64,000 bases of DNA from Micromonospora sp. NBC_01796 (lineage in GTDB: Bacteria > Actinomycetota > Actinomycetes > Mycobacteriales > Micromonosporaceae): NCBI RefSeq assembly GCF_035917455.1, contig NZ_CP109078.1:5812001-5876000 (forward strand). Direction: 5' to 3'. Shown in pieces: positions 42,259 through 51,900 of this stretch (positions are counted from its first letter, which is position 1; every line of letters starts with the position of its first letter). The notes under the pieces were generated by a model that saw only the letters and a program-made list of their open reading frames with translations, was not told the DNA's origin and did not search any database. The position numbers and the translations under genes are program-made.

Positions 42259-43191
42259 ATGTCCAGCACGCCGCTGTCCCTGCCGCAACCGTCCGCGCGG
42301 GCGCCCGAGTTCGGCCGGGACGCGCTCATCGTCTGCGAGAACCTGGTGCGGATCTACCAGACCGGTTCGATCGAGGTGCAGGCGCTGCAGGGACTGGACC
42401 TGGCCGTGGACAGCGGTGAGATGGTCGCCGTCGTCGGCGCCTCCGGCTCGGGTAAGTCGACGCTGCTGTCCATTCTGGCCGGCATCGACGCCCCCACCGC
42501 CGGACGAGCGCGGGTCGACCGGTGGAACCTGCTGGCGATGTCCCGCGCGGACCGCGTGGACTACCGGCGGCACACCGTCGGCTTCGTACGGCAGCAGACG
42601 GCGAGCAACCTGGTCCCCTACCTGACCGCACGGGAGATGGTGGACCTGCCGATGACGGCGGCCCGTACCGGGAAGAAGCAACGCCGGGAGCGCGCGGCCG
42701 AGCTGCTGGGCAGCCTCGGCGTCGCCGACTGTGCCGATCGGCGCCCCGCCCAGCTCTCCGGCGGACAGCAGATGCGGGTCGCGATCGCGGTGGCGCTGGC
42801 CAACAGGCCGCGGGTCCTGCTCGCCGACGAGCCGACCGGCGAACTGGATGCCGCCACGTCCGCGGAAGTCTTCGGCGTACTGCGGGACGTCAACCGACGG
42901 TACGGCGTCACCGTTGTCGTGGTGACCCACGACCCGGAGGTCAGCGGCCAGGTCGAACGGACCGTCGCGATCCGGGACGGGCGCACCAGCAGCGAGGTGC
43001 TGCGCCGTACCACCACCAACGCGGAGGGCGACACGCACATGATCGCCGAGGAGTACGCCGTGATGGACCGGGCCGGGCGGGTTCAGGTGCCGCGCGACTT
43101 CCGTCAGGCGCTGGCGCTGACCCGGCGGGTCCGGCTGGCCCTGGAGCCCGACCACATCACGATCCGCCCCGACGCGGGAAGCGACGAATGA
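42259..43191 (+). CDS. ABC-transporter ATPase with AbrB-like C-terminal tail
   Basis: This encodes 310 residues from the ATG at 42259 (AGGAGG 3-8 bases upstream). The ATPase core is of the MacB/LolD type: Walker A in VVGASGSGKSTLLSILAG, Q loop VGFVRQQTASNL, signature LSGGQQMRVAIAVAL, Walker B VLLADEPTGELDAATS, switch His in VVVVTHDP. The last ~45 residues (EYAVMDRAGRVQVPRDFRQ then ALALTRRVRLALEPDHITI) form a SpoVT/AbrB-like swapped-hairpin unit, which is usually a DNA-binding or dimerisation module. This fusion suggests that the ATPase dimerises or docks through the tail. It is the first gene of a four-gene operon and its stop overlaps the next start (ATGA). Confidence 0.9.
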   Translation: MSSTPLSLPQPSARAPEFGRDALIVCENLVRIYQTGSIEVQALQGLDLAVDSGEMVAVVGASGSGKSTLLSILAGIDAPTAGRARVDRWNLLAMSRADRVDYRRHTVGFVRQQTASNLVPYLTAREMVDLPMTAARTGKKQRRERAAELLGSLGVADCADRRPAQLSGGQQMRVAIAVALANRPRVLLADEPTGELDAATSAEVFGVLRDVNRRYGVTVVVVTHDPEVSGQVERTVAIRDGRTSSEVLRRTTTNAEGDTHMIAEEYAVMDRAGRVQVPRDFRQALALTRRVRLALEPDHITIRPDAGSDE

Positions 43192-43910
43192 GCACCGAGC
43201 CGCTGCTCAGCGTGCGTGGTGTGCACCGTCGTTTCAGCACCGGGCCGACCGCCGTGCACGCCCTGCGCGGCGTCTCGTTCGACGTGGCCGCCGGTTCCAT
43301 GGTGGCGCTCGTCGGCCGGTCCGGCTCGGGCAAGACCACCCTGCTCAACGTCATCGGCGGCCTGGATCGCCCGGACACCGGCACCGTGCACGTCGACGGC
43401 ACCGACGTCACCGCGCTCGATGAGGACGGACTGTCCCGGTTGCGGCGCGAGAAGGTGTCGTACGTCTTCCAGAGCTTCGGGCTGATCCCGGTGCTGTCGG
43501 CGGCGGAGAACGTCGGCGCCCCGCTGCGGCTGGCCCGCGTCGCCCCGGCCGAGCGCGAGCGGCGAGTCGAACTGCTGCTGGACCTGGTGGGCCTGGCCGA
43601 CCATGCCCGGCAGCGGCCGGCCGAGCTGTCCGGCGGCCAGCAGCAGCGGGTGGCGATCGCGCGTGCGCTGGCCGCCTCACCCCGGCTGCTGATCGCCGAC
43701 GAGCCGACGGGGCAACTTGACGCCGAGACGGGTCTGTCGGTGATGGCCCTGCTGCGCGGGGTGGTGGAGTCCGAAGGCGTCACCGCACTGGTGTCGACGC
43801 ACGACGCGGTGATGATGGCGTTGGCCGACCGGGTGATCCGCATCCACGACGGGCAACTCGACGAGCAGGCGGCCGAGCAGCCGTACGGGCACGTCCCGGG
43901 CGCCACGTGA
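43188..43910 (+). CDS. ABC-transporter ATPase (MacB/LolD type)
   Basis: This encodes 240 residues from the ATG at 43188, overlapping the previous stop by 4 bases. Walker A is VGRSGSGKTTLLNVIGGLDR, the Q loop is VSYVFQSFGLIPVL, the signature is LSGGQQQRVAIARALAAS, Walker B is LLIADEPTGQLDAETG, and the switch His is in VSTHDAVMM. It lacks the AbrB-like tail of its neighbour. Two different ATPases encoded side by side with two FtsX-type permeases suggest a heterodimeric ATPase driving a heterodimeric mechano-transmission exporter, the MacB-like class that moves lipids, peptides or antibiotics, or pulls on envelope proteins. The substrate is unknown. Confidence 0.9.
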   Translation: MSTEPLLSVRGVHRRFSTGPTAVHALRGVSFDVAAGSMVALVGRSGSGKTTLLNVIGGLDRPDTGTVHVDGTDVTALDEDGLSRLRREKVSYVFQSFGLIPVLSAAENVGAPLRLARVAPAERERRVELLLDLVGLADHARQRPAELSGGQQQRVAIARALAASPRLLIADEPTGQLDAETGLSVMALLRGVVESEGVTALVSTHDAVMMALADRVIRIHDGQLDEQAAEQPYGHVPGAT

Positions 43911-43917
43911 CGCGACG

Positions 43918-46900
43918 ATGCTGAGGCTGGTCAGCCGCCGCGCCCGCGCGCAGTGGCAGTTGCTGGCAGCCCTCCTCGGGGTCGTCACGGTCGGCGCGAC
44001 CCTGCTCGGCACCTGCACCCTGCTGAGCACCCGCACCGCCGAGCGGGCGCTGGAGGTGGCCATGGCCCGCGCCGCCCCCGCTGCCGTCGACGTGACCGCC
44101 TACACCGGCACCATCGAGGGCAGGGACGCGCCATCCGTCACCGCCGACACCCGTACCGTGGTGACCTCCGCGCTCGTACCGTTCTCGGCGACGACGACCG
44201 CGCGGGCGTCGACCGTGCTGCGGGCGCTGCCGCCGGGGCTCGCCCCGGGCACCACCGTACCGGCCCAGGCGTACCTGTCGGGGCTGGACGACCTGCCGAC
44301 CCGAGCCCAACTGATGACGGGGCGCTGGCCACGCGACGCCGGCGACACGGTGGTGTTGGAGTCCACCGCCCAGCTGCTCGGCCTCAGCCCCGGCAGCCGG
44401 GTCCACCTCGGCGCGGAGCTGGCCCACGCGCCCGTCCCGGCCCTCGACGTGACCGTCGTCGGTGTCGTACGCCCGCTGCCGGGGCGCGGCTGGGACCGCG
44501 ACCCGCTGGCCGCCGCCGGCTCTGCCACCGGATACCGCGACGGCCGCTTCGGGCAGCCCGTCAACGCCTACGGCCCCTTCATCGTCGACCTCGCCGACCT
44601 GGTCACCACCGGTGCGACCCTCGACCGGCTCGAGATCACCGCCCATCCGGACCTGTCCCACTCCAACCGCCGCGACCTTGAGACCGTGGCCGGGGCCGTC
44701 CGCGCCGCCGACCGCCGGCTGGCGGGCACTCTCGGCGACCGCGTGCAGCTCGAACGTGTCTCCTCCGCCCTGCCACTGACCCTGCGCGCCGCCGACAACC
44801 AGCGACACGTCACCGGCGCCGTCGTGCTCGCCGTCGCGGTTCTCGGCGGCGTCCTGGCCGCGACCGCACTCGCCCTCGCCGGCCGGCTGACCGCGGGCAT
44901 TCGCGCCGACGAGACCGCCCTGCTGTCCGCCCTGGGCACCAGCCGCGGCCAGCTCGCCGCCACCGCGACACTCGAGGCCGTGGTCGTCGCCGCCCTCGCC
45001 ACCGCGCTCTCGATACCGGCCTCGTCGGCCGTGCACGCCGGCCTGACTCACCTGTCGCCGCTGGACGGCGCCGGTCTGACCGTCCGGCCGGCCGTCACCG
45101 GCGCCCAGGTGCTGGCGGTCGCCGGCGGCGCGTTGGTGCTCGCCGTCGTGCTCATAGTCCTGGCGATCCGGCCCGTCCCGGCAGCCGGCGACCGACGCAA
45201 CCGGCGCGAACTGCTGGCCCGATCGGGCGCCGACCTGCTGCTCGCGGCATTCGCCGCCGTCGGGTGGTGGCAGCTGTATGCGCAGCCCACCACCGCCAGC
45301 CCGCGCGCCGACGCGGTCCGGGTGCTCGCGCCGGCGCTGCTGCTCACCGCAGGCGCCGCCCTGGTGCTCCGCGTGGTGCTGCCCGCCCTGCGCGGCGCCG
45401 ACCGGCTGGCGCGCCGCGCCCGGGGGCTGGTGCTGCCGTTGGCAGCCTCCGAGGCCGCCCGCCGGCCCCAGGCGGTCGCCGCCGGGCTGCTCGTCGGGCT
45501 GGCCTGCGCGGTCGGGACCTTCGGCATCGCCTTCGACGCCACCTGGGAACGGTCGCAGTACGACCAGGCCGAGCTTTCCGTTGGCACCGACCTGGCGCTC
45601 GCCCTCACCACGCCGCCGGTCGCCGGGCAGGGCGCGGCCGTCAGCGCGGCCACTTCGGGGCAGGTGAGCCCGGCGGTCGACCGAGGCACCGCCGTCGGGC
45701 AGTGGCTCGGCACCGCCGGTGAGGCGCCCCGCCTGGTCGCCGTCGACCTCACCCGCGCCGACGCACTGCTGCGCGGGCGGCTGGACGGCGACCGCAGCTG
45801 GACGGAGGTGGGGGCGGCTCTCGCACCACTTGCCCGCGTCAACGGCCTCGCCATTCCGGCTGGGGCCCCGCTCGTCCTGAGCGGGACCGCGGCCGGCGGC
45901 ACCTCGCTCGCCGTAACGCCCCGGCTGCTGCTACAGGACGCCACCGGCCTGCGTACGCCCTGCACCGGTCCTCCGGTGCCGCTCGACGGGCGGGAGCACC
46001 GGCTGCCCGCGTGCGCGACGGCGGACGGACTGCGCCTCGTCGCGGTGTCCCTGCCGGTGGCGCCCGACCCGACCGGACCGGATGGCGGGTCCGACGCGGT
46101 CGCGGGCCGCATCGCCGTGGCCGTCACGCTCACCGTGCCGCCGGACGCATCGGCTGACGGATCGGACTGGACCGCCACATCCGCTCCGCCGGTGGCGGGG
46201 CAGCTCAGCGACCCGACCGTCGCGCTCTCCGCCACACCGACGGGAACCGAGCTGCGGATGGCGGCAACCGTCGACCTCGGCGGCGCCCCGGACGCCGCCC
46301 GGAACCTCGTCGCCACCGCCTTCCCGAACCCCGGCCCGGTGCCCGTCGCCGTCTCCGCCCGCTTCGCCAGCGACGTCGGTGCCGGCCACGGCCGGCAGCT
46401 CAGCGTCACGGTCGGCACCACGCCCGTCCCGATCGTCGTCACCGAGGTCGTGCCGACCGTCCCGTCCGCCCCCGGCGCCGTCGCCGTCCTGGCCGACCTG
46501 GACACCCTGTCCCGCGCACTTGCCGTCACCGGCGACCTGACGTTCCCGGTCGACGCCTGGTGGGTCGGCCACCCCGCCGGACCCGGTGCCGCCGAGCGGG
46601 CCACCGCCCTGCACCTGGGCACCGTCACGACGCGCGAGGCAGAGACCGCCCGCCTCACCGGCGGCCCGCTGCGCGCCGGGCTGCCGGCCGCGCTCCGGCT
46701 GGTCGTCCCGGCCGCGGCCCTGCTGCTGCTCGCCGGCGTCGTCCTGCACGTGACCTGCGACCTGCAGGCCCGCGCCGTCGAGGTGGCGCGGCTGCGCGGC
46801 CTGGGGATGTCCCGGCGCGGAATCCGGGCCGTGCTGCTCGGCCAGCACGCCGGTGTTCTGCTGCCGTTGCTCGCGGCGGGCGCGGCCGTCGGCGCGCTCG

Positions 46901-47100
46901 CCACCCGCGTCGTCGTACCCCTGCTCGTACGCTCCGACACCGGCGCCGCGCCCGTTCCGGCCGCCCAGCCACTCTGGCCGTGGACCGCCGAGGCCGTACT
47001 GCTCGCCGGGCTGCTGGCCGGGTGCACGCTCGCCGTCACCGTCGTGATCACCCTCCAGGTCCGCCGAGCCGACGCCGCGCACCTGCGGGTGGCGTCGTGA
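43918..47100 (+). CDS. FtsX-type ABC-transporter permease, large
   Basis: This encodes 1060 residues, with start 7 bp after the ATPase stop. A first N-terminal helix (LLAALLGVVTVGATLLGTCT) is followed by a large extracytoplasmic domain, then two FtsX-like membrane blocks. Helices such as AVVLAVAVLGGVLAATALAL, VLAVAGGALVLAVVLIVLAI and, at the C-terminus, LRLVVPAAALLLLAGVVLHV followed by RLRGLGMSRRGIRAVLLGQH (the coupling helix) are visible. This is the duplicated FtsX architecture of actinobacterial lipoprotein-release or antimicrobial-peptide type permeases. Together with the two ATPases upstream and a second permease downstream (GTG overlapping this stop), it forms a complete exporter operon. 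Confidence 0.85.
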   Translation: MLRLVSRRARAQWQLLAALLGVVTVGATLLGTCTLLSTRTAERALEVAMARAAPAAVDVTAYTGTIEGRDAPSVTADTRTVVTSALVPFSATTTARASTVLRALPPGLAPGTTVPAQAYLSGLDDLPTRAQLMTGRWPRDAGDTVVLESTAQLLGLSPGSRVHLGAELAHAPVPALDVTVVGVVRPLPGRGWDRDPLAAAGSATGYRDGRFGQPVNAYGPFIVDLADLVTTGATLDRLEITAHPDLSHSNRRDLETVAGAVRAADRRLAGTLGDRVQLERVSSALPLTLRAADNQRHVTGAVVLAVAVLGGVLAATALALAGRLTAGIRADETALLSALGTSRGQLAATATLEAVVVAALATALSIPASSAVHAGLTHLSPLDGAGLTVRPAVTGAQVLAVAGGALVLAVVLIVLAIRPVPAAGDRRNRRELLARSGADLLLAAFAAVGWWQLYAQPTTASPRADAVRVLAPALLLTAGAALVLRVVLPALRGADRLARRARGLVLPLAASEAARRPQAVAAGLLVGLACAVGTFGIAFDATWERSQYDQAELSVGTDLALALTTPPVAGQGAAVSAATSGQVSPAVDRGTAVGQWLGTAGEAPRLVAVDLTRADALLRGRLDGDRSWTEVGAALAPLARVNGLAIPAGAPLVLSGTAAGGTSLAVTPRLLLQDATGLRTPCTGPPVPLDGREHRLPACATADGLRLVAVSLPVAPDPTGPDGGSDAVAGRIAVAVTLTVPPDASADGSDWTATSAPPVAGQLSDPTVALSATPTGTELRMAATVDLGGAPDAARNLVATAFPNPGPVPVAVSARFASDVGAGHGRQLSVTVGTTPVPIVVTEVVPTVPSAPGAVAVLADLDTLSRALAVTGDLTFPVDAWWVGHPAGPGAAERATALHLGTVTTREAETARLTGGPLRAGLPAALRLVVPAAALLLLAGVVLHVTCDLQARAVEVARLRGLGMSRRGIRAVLLGQHAGVLLPLLAAGAAVGALATRVVVPLLVRSDTGAAPVPAAQPLWPWTAEAVLLAGLLAGCTLAVTVVITLQVRRADAAHLRVAS

Positions 47101-49865
47101 ACCGTTGGCTGGCTCGCCGACGGCCGGCACCGCACTGGCCCAGCGTCCGGGGCCGCGCCCGCGCCGACGCCGGACCGCTGCTGCTCACCGCCGCTGTCGT
47201 TGCGGCCGTCGCGCTGCTCGCCGGGGCCGTGCCGACGCTGCTGCGCGCCGCCGCCGACGACGCCGTGAAGGACACGATCCGCCGCGCTGGCGACGACGCG
47301 GACGTCCTCGTACACGCCAACTGGGAGCGCGACGACGGCCCGAGCGGCGGACGCATCCGGGTACCCCGCCTCGCCGGGGAGGTCGACGACTTCCGCAGCC
47401 GGGCGGCGGACACGCTCGGGTCCGGCCTGGATGCCGTGCTGCAACCGCCCGTCGCCGTCGTCAACGGCCCGATCTTCAGCATCACCGACGGTAGCGTGCT
47501 GCGTACGTTCCAGTTCACGTACCTGGCCGGCGATCTCGGCGGCCCGGACGTGACGTGGATCGCCGGCAGCGCGCCCGGCCCCGCCGTCGCCGACCCGGAC
47601 CAGGCCGTCGAGATCCCCTACCACGGACCGCCCTGGCCGGTGCAGGTCGGCCTGTCCGAGGCGGACGCCGCCGCACTCAACCTCGGCCCGGGCGACCGAA
47701 TCCCGCTCAAGGACGATCAGAAGCGCGACAAGGACGTACGGATCAGCGGGATCTACCGACCTGCGGACAGCGCCGATCCCGCCTGGCGACTCGCCCCGTC
47801 GCTGCTGCGACCCGTACCCGGCGCCGACGGCGTGGGCAGCACCCGCCTCGCCGGCCTGCTGTCGCGTGAGTCGCTCCCGGACGCCCGTCTCGCCGTCGAC
47901 GAGGACCAACTGCAGCGCACCGTCCGTTTCACCCCCGAACCCGGCGCACTCACCTGGGACGCCGCCGCGGCGCTCGCCGGCACCGTGGTCGAGCTGAAGG
48001 CCACCTCCGGTTCGTCGAGCGTCCGCGACGAGTCCCTGAAGTGGGAATCGCAGCTCGACACCGTGCTGCGCGACGCCCGTACCCAGATCAGCGCCGCTTC
48101 CGCGCAAGCCGCCGTCCTGCTCGCCGGGGTTCTGACCGCCACGGTACTGGTCCTGCTGCTCGCCGCCGATCTGCTGGTCCGCCGCCGTACCCCGGCGTTG
48201 AGCGCCGCCCGGCAGCGCGGTGCGGCGCTGCCCGACCTCGGCGCGGAACTGCTGATCGAGTCGGCCGGGGTGACCCTGTCGGCCGCCGTCGTCGGGCTCG
48301 CGATCGCCCGCGCGGTGGCGGCGGGCGTCTCCTGGTCCTGGGCGGTTCCCGTGGTCCTGGCCGGCGCCGTCGCCGGGCCGGCGTTCGGCACACTCGCCGC
48401 CGCCCGAGCCAGCCGCGATCGGCGCAGGCCCGCCAACCGGGCCGCACGCAGCCGGCTCCGCGGCACCGGACAGCTGCGCCGCGCCGCCCTGGAGGCCGCT
48501 GTCCTGATCGCCGCGGTCGCCGCCTTCGTCGCACTGCACCAACGCGGGCTCGTGCCCGCCGCCGGCCCCGTCGGCGACGCCGGAGAGCTGACCGGCGACC
48601 TGGCCCTGCCCATGAGCGCTCTCGCGCTGGGCGTGCTCACCGGCGCGCTCGTCCTGCTCCGGCTGGTGCCCGTCGGGGTGCGGTTGTCGCTCCGGCAGGC
48701 CCTGCGCTCCCGCCGTCCGCTGGCCGTGTTCGGCGCAGCCCGGGCGGCCGCGACGGCCGGGCGCGCGCTGCCGCTGCTGGTACTGGTGAGCGCCACGGCG
48801 CTGGCGTCGTTCGCGCTCATCCTCGGCGCCACCACCGCCCGGGGCCTCACCGACGGCGCGTGGAGCACCGTCGGTGCCGACGCCCGCCTCGACGTCGGCG
48901 CCGACGCCGCGGCCTCCACGCCCGCACTCGCCGAACGCATCGCTGCCGCACCCGGGGTACGGCAGGTCCTCACCGCACAGGTGACCGACTCGGCGCGCGT
49001 CGTCGCCGACTCGACCGCACTCGCCCCACGTCTGGTCATCGTGGACGCCGCCGCGTTCCAACGCCTGCTCGCGGCCACTCCGCTGCCGGACGCGCCGGCG
49101 CTGGCCCGGCTCTCGGCACCCGGTCCTGGCCCCGGGGACGTGCCGGCGCTGGTCCGATCGAGCGACGGCGGCCTGCGGACCGGTACCAGGCTGCAGCTTC
49201 CCCGCGATGGCGCCCCCGCGATCCGTCTCGCTGCGGTCGGTACCGCTCCCTCCGTCGGCGCCGCCACCGACATCGTCATCGTGGACGCCGCGGCTCTCGC
49301 CGCCGCCGGGCTGCCCGCCGTCCCCAACACCGTCTGGGTGACCGGCCCCGGCGCGGCACGGGCCGTGTCGAGCACCGGCGTCGCCGCCGACGTCGTGCTG
49401 CGCACGGATGTCCTGCGGGCGCAGCGGGCGGCCCCGCTGACCGCGGGGCTACTGCGCCTGACGTGGACGGCCGCTGCGGCGCTGCTGGCGCTGGGGCTGC
49501 TCGGCCTCATGCTCGCCGCGGCCGCGGGTGCGCCGGAGCGGTGGCAGACCCTGACCCGGCTGCGGACCCTCGGCCTGCGGCCACGCGACGCCCGCTGGGT
49601 CGCCGCCGGAGAGCTGCTGCCGCCGGTCGTGGTCGCTGCGGTGTACGGCCCGTTGCTCGGGGCCCTGCTCGCACGCCTGACACTCGGCCCGCTCGACTTG
49701 CGGCTGCTCACCGGCCAAGCCACCGACCCGGCGGTCGTCCTGCCCTGGTGGATGCTCGGCCTGGTGGGCATGGCGTTGCTGGCGGCGGCCGCCACGGTTG
49801 TCCCCGTCGAGTCGGCGCTACGGCGGCGCGACCGGCTGAGCGAGGTGCTCCGCGCGGGCGAGTGA
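47097..49865 (+). CDS. Second FtsX-type ABC-transporter permease
   Basis: This encodes 922 residues from a GTG at 47097 that overlaps the preceding TGA by 4 bases. A signal-anchor helix (LLTAAVVAAVALLAGAVPTL) precedes a large external domain. Two groups of FtsX-type helices follow (AAVLLAGVLTATVLVLLLAA; LPLLVLVSATALASFALILG) and the last set is WMLGLVGMALLAAAATVVP. The coupling motif appears near LTRLRTLGLRPRDARWVAAG. The order ATPase-ATPase-permease-permease with translational coupling is consistent with a stoichiometric complex. No periplasmic adaptor or regulator is attached, although the secreted nuclease on the other strand is the next gene to the left. Confidence 0.85.
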   Translation: MNRWLARRRPAPHWPSVRGRARADAGPLLLTAAVVAAVALLAGAVPTLLRAAADDAVKDTIRRAGDDADVLVHANWERDDGPSGGRIRVPRLAGEVDDFRSRAADTLGSGLDAVLQPPVAVVNGPIFSITDGSVLRTFQFTYLAGDLGGPDVTWIAGSAPGPAVADPDQAVEIPYHGPPWPVQVGLSEADAAALNLGPGDRIPLKDDQKRDKDVRISGIYRPADSADPAWRLAPSLLRPVPGADGVGSTRLAGLLSRESLPDARLAVDEDQLQRTVRFTPEPGALTWDAAAALAGTVVELKATSGSSSVRDESLKWESQLDTVLRDARTQISAASAQAAVLLAGVLTATVLVLLLAADLLVRRRTPALSAARQRGAALPDLGAELLIESAGVTLSAAVVGLAIARAVAAGVSWSWAVPVVLAGAVAGPAFGTLAAARASRDRRRPANRAARSRLRGTGQLRRAALEAAVLIAAVAAFVALHQRGLVPAAGPVGDAGELTGDLALPMSALALGVLTGALVLLRLVPVGVRLSLRQALRSRRPLAVFGAARAAATAGRALPLLVLVSATALASFALILGATTARGLTDGAWSTVGADARLDVGADAAASTPALAERIAAAPGVRQVLTAQVTDSARVVADSTALAPRLVIVDAAAFQRLLAATPLPDAPALARLSAPGPGPGDVPALVRSSDGGLRTGTRLQLPRDGAPAIRLAAVGTAPSVGAATDIVIVDAAALAAAGLPAVPNTVWVTGPGAARAVSSTGVAADVVLRTDVLRAQRAAPLTAGLLRLTWTAAAALLALGLLGLMLAAAAGAPERWQTLTRLRTLGLRPRDARWVAAGELLPPVVVAAVYGPLLGALLARLTLGPLDLRLLTGQATDPAVVLPWWMLGLVGMALLAAAATVVPVESALRRRDRLSEVLRAGE

Positions 49866-49965
49866 CGGCCCAGTGGGCTGTCACCTCTGGTGGTGGGCGC
49901 CGGTCAGCTGGAGGAAGTCTCCGGGTTCGGCATCGGCGCGAATCGTGCCGTCGTGTTTGCCCGCG

Positions 49966-50835
49966 TCACGGTCGTCTCTGCCCACCGGTCGCATCGCCGA
50001 CCGCAACGACGGGATTGGTCAGCGTTCCGAGTGCCGCGGACGTGATCTCGATCGTGTCACCGGGTCGTGTGGTGAACTCGGCCTCCGGCACAATGCCGGT
50101 GCCGGTCAGCAGCACCACGCCGGCCGGAAAGCTGAGCGCTCGGAACAACCAGCCGGCAAGGTCGGTGAAACCGCGGGCCATCGCCGACGTCGAGGTCGCT
50201 CCGGCGTACGCCTCGCGGCCCTCACGCAGCACCCGCATCCCGATCTGGATCGTGTCCGGGTCGATCGCCCAGCTCGGTACGATCGCCGGGCCGAGCGCAC
50301 AGGAGCGGTCGTAGATTTTCGCCTGCGGAAGGTAGAGCGGGTTCTCACCCTCGATCGCTCGGCTGCTCATGTCGTTGCCCAGCGTGTAACCGAACACGTC
50401 CCCGGCCGCGTTGAGCACCAGGCCAACCTCGGGCTCAGGTACGTCCCAGCCGGAGTCGACACGGATCCCGACGGCGTCGCGGTCGCCGACAACCCGCCAC
50501 GGACTGGACTTGAAGAAGATCTCGGGACGGTCACTGACGTAGACGTGGTCGTAGAGGGAACCGTGTCCGGACTCCTCCTGTCGTCCGTCGCGGCTGCGCA
50601 GGTACGTCACCCCGGCTGCCCACACCTCCTGCCGGTCCACGGGTGGAAGTGCCCTGTCTCCGGGCATGTCGCCGCGGGCTTCGCGGGCGGCGGCCTCGAC
50701 CACAGCGCGGGCCTGGTCGAGCGGTAGGGCGAGCAGGTCGGCGAGGCTGGCGTCGAGCTCGCCCCACTCGCCGTCCTGGCGTACGGCCCAGCGTGAGGCG
50801 TTGCCGGCGCTCAGGTGGTGAATGGAGATCGACAT
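49966..50835 (-). CDS. FAH-family enzyme, possibly a 2-keto-3-deoxy-sugar-acid dehydratase
   Basis: This encodes 289 residues from the ATG at 50835. The fumarylacetoacetate-hydrolase fold is evident: VWAAGVTYLRSRDGRQEESG, RPEIFFKSSPWRVVG, the metal-binding Glu-x-Glu pair in VPEPEVGLVLN, GYTLGNDMSSRAIEGENPLY, LPQAKIYDRSCALGPAIVPS, and a C-terminal VVLLTGTGIVPEAEF and GDTIEITS. The phrase 'GENPLYLPQAKxYDxSCALGP' is typical of the branch that includes 2-keto-3-deoxy-D-arabinonate dehydratases, as well as isomerases of aromatic catabolism. Divergence from an IclR regulator beside a sugar-type ABC transporter favours the sugar-acid reading. Substrate unproven. Confidence 0.85.
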   Translation of the reverse strand: MSISIHHLSAGNASRWAVRQDGEWGELDASLADLLALPLDQARAVVEAAAREARGDMPGDRALPPVDRQEVWAAGVTYLRSRDGRQEESGHGSLYDHVYVSDRPEIFFKSSPWRVVGDRDAVGIRVDSGWDVPEPEVGLVLNAAGDVFGYTLGNDMSSRAIEGENPLYLPQAKIYDRSCALGPAIVPSWAIDPDTIQIGMRVLREGREAYAGATSTSAMARGFTDLAGWLFRALSFPAGVVLLTGTGIVPEAEFTTRPGDTIEITSAALGTLTNPVVAVGDATGGQRRP

Positions 50836-51014
50836 TTGACCATCCTAGGTGTGGGGAAAAGCAGCGAACGTGGCTGTTTCTGGTTGCGTCGGGACCGCTT
50901 CTGCGGGCGACGAGCCCGGAACCTGGCGCGGGGGACGACGCGGTTACCCTCTTCAGGTGCCGGTCCGTGTGGAGATCGTTGACACGAGTCCGGCATTCCG
51001 AAGGGACTATCGAC

Positions 51015-51785
51015 ATGCCCCGTGTGGTACCGGCGGTCATTCGCGCACTCGACATCCTCGAACTGTTTCTGGACCGTCCTCAGCTGTCGGCCCGTGAGGT
51101 GATGGAGCGGCTCGACCTACCCCGCACCACCGTCCACGAGTTGCTCGTCACGCTCGAGGCGCGCTCGTACCTGATCTCCGTTCCGGGCCAGCCGGTGCAG
51201 TATCGGCTCGGCATGCCCCTGTTCCAGCTCGGTGCGGCGTTCGCCGGCCGGCTCGACCTGGTCCGTGAGGCGCAGAGCGTCGCGCGGGACGTGGCCGCCG
51301 CGTGCGACGAGGCGGTTCACGTGGCCGTGCTCGACGGTGCCGATGTCATCTACCTTGTCAAGGTCGACAGCACCCACCCGATCCGGATGGTCTCTGCGGT
51401 CGGGCGGCGGCTGCCGGCGCACTGCACGGCGGTCGGCAAGATACTGCTGTCGGGCCTCGATCAGGCGGGCCTGGACGTCGTCCTGCCGAAGGGTGTCCTG
51501 TCGGGCATGACGCCGGACAGCATCACCGATCCGGACCGCCTGCGGGCGCATCTCGAACATGTCCGGGCCGAGAGCGTCGCGTTCGACATCGGTGAGTCCG
51601 ACAGCGCCATGCGCTGCGTCGCCGCGGCGGTCCGGGACCATTCCGGCGCAACCATCGCCGCGATGAGCGTGTCCGCGCCGACCATTCGCTGGACCCCGCA
51701 GGCGCACGTCGAGTGGACCGCGCTGGTACGCGAGGGCGCGGCCACGCTGTCCGCCCGGATGGGCTACCTGGCCCCGGCTCGATAG
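51015..51785 (+). CDS. IclR-family transcriptional regulator
   Basis: This encodes 256 residues from the ATG at 51015, behind GAAGGGA. The N-terminal winged helix is standard (VVPAVIRALDILELFLDRPQ, LSAREVMERLDLPRTTVHEL), and the C-terminal effector domain has LPAHCTAVGKILLSGLDQAG and AFDIGESDSAMRCVAAAVRD. IclR proteins usually repress or activate carbohydrate- or aromatic-acid catabolic genes, releasing DNA on binding a catabolite. The adjacent FAH enzyme is divergent and the solute-binding protein/permease lie downstream, with a promoter and palindromes of IclR-like size at 51824-51900. It is therefore the likely regulator of this locus. Confidence 0.9.
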   Translation: MPRVVPAVIRALDILELFLDRPQLSAREVMERLDLPRTTVHELLVTLEARSYLISVPGQPVQYRLGMPLFQLGAAFAGRLDLVREAQSVARDVAAACDEAVHVAVLDGADVIYLVKVDSTHPIRMVSAVGRRLPAHCTAVGKILLSGLDQAGLDVVLPKGVLSGMTPDSITDPDRLRAHLEHVRAESVAFDIGESDSAMRCVAAAVRDHSGATIAAMSVSAPTIRWTPQAHVEWTALVREGAATLSARMGYLAPAR

Positions 51786-51823
51786 TCGGCTTGCTGGTTC
51801 CGACCGGAAATCGCATCGAAACA

Positions 51824-51900
51824 TTGACATGCCTCCCTGTGTTCCTCTAGCGTCGCGTCCACTCGACACGATATCTCGAACATAGTTCGAAATTTCGAAC
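51824..51900 (+). promoter_or_regulatory. Promoter and two palindromic operators before the solute-binding-protein gene
   Basis: TTGACA (51824-51829) and TAGCGT (51848-51853), 18 bases apart, form a good sigma-70 promoter. Downstream are overlapping dyads: TCGAAC-ATA-GTTCGA (51876-51890) and the perfect palindrome GTTCGAAATTTCGAAC (51885-51900). A repressor bound there would block transcription just after initiation. The IclR protein encoded next door is the obvious candidate. Confidence 0.7.

Noticed and set aside
45048-49061. 1337-codon minus-strand open frame opposite the ABC permeases
   Set aside because: Antisense shadow of two clear FtsX-type permeases; composition is Arg/Gly/Ser-rich without secondary-structure logic.
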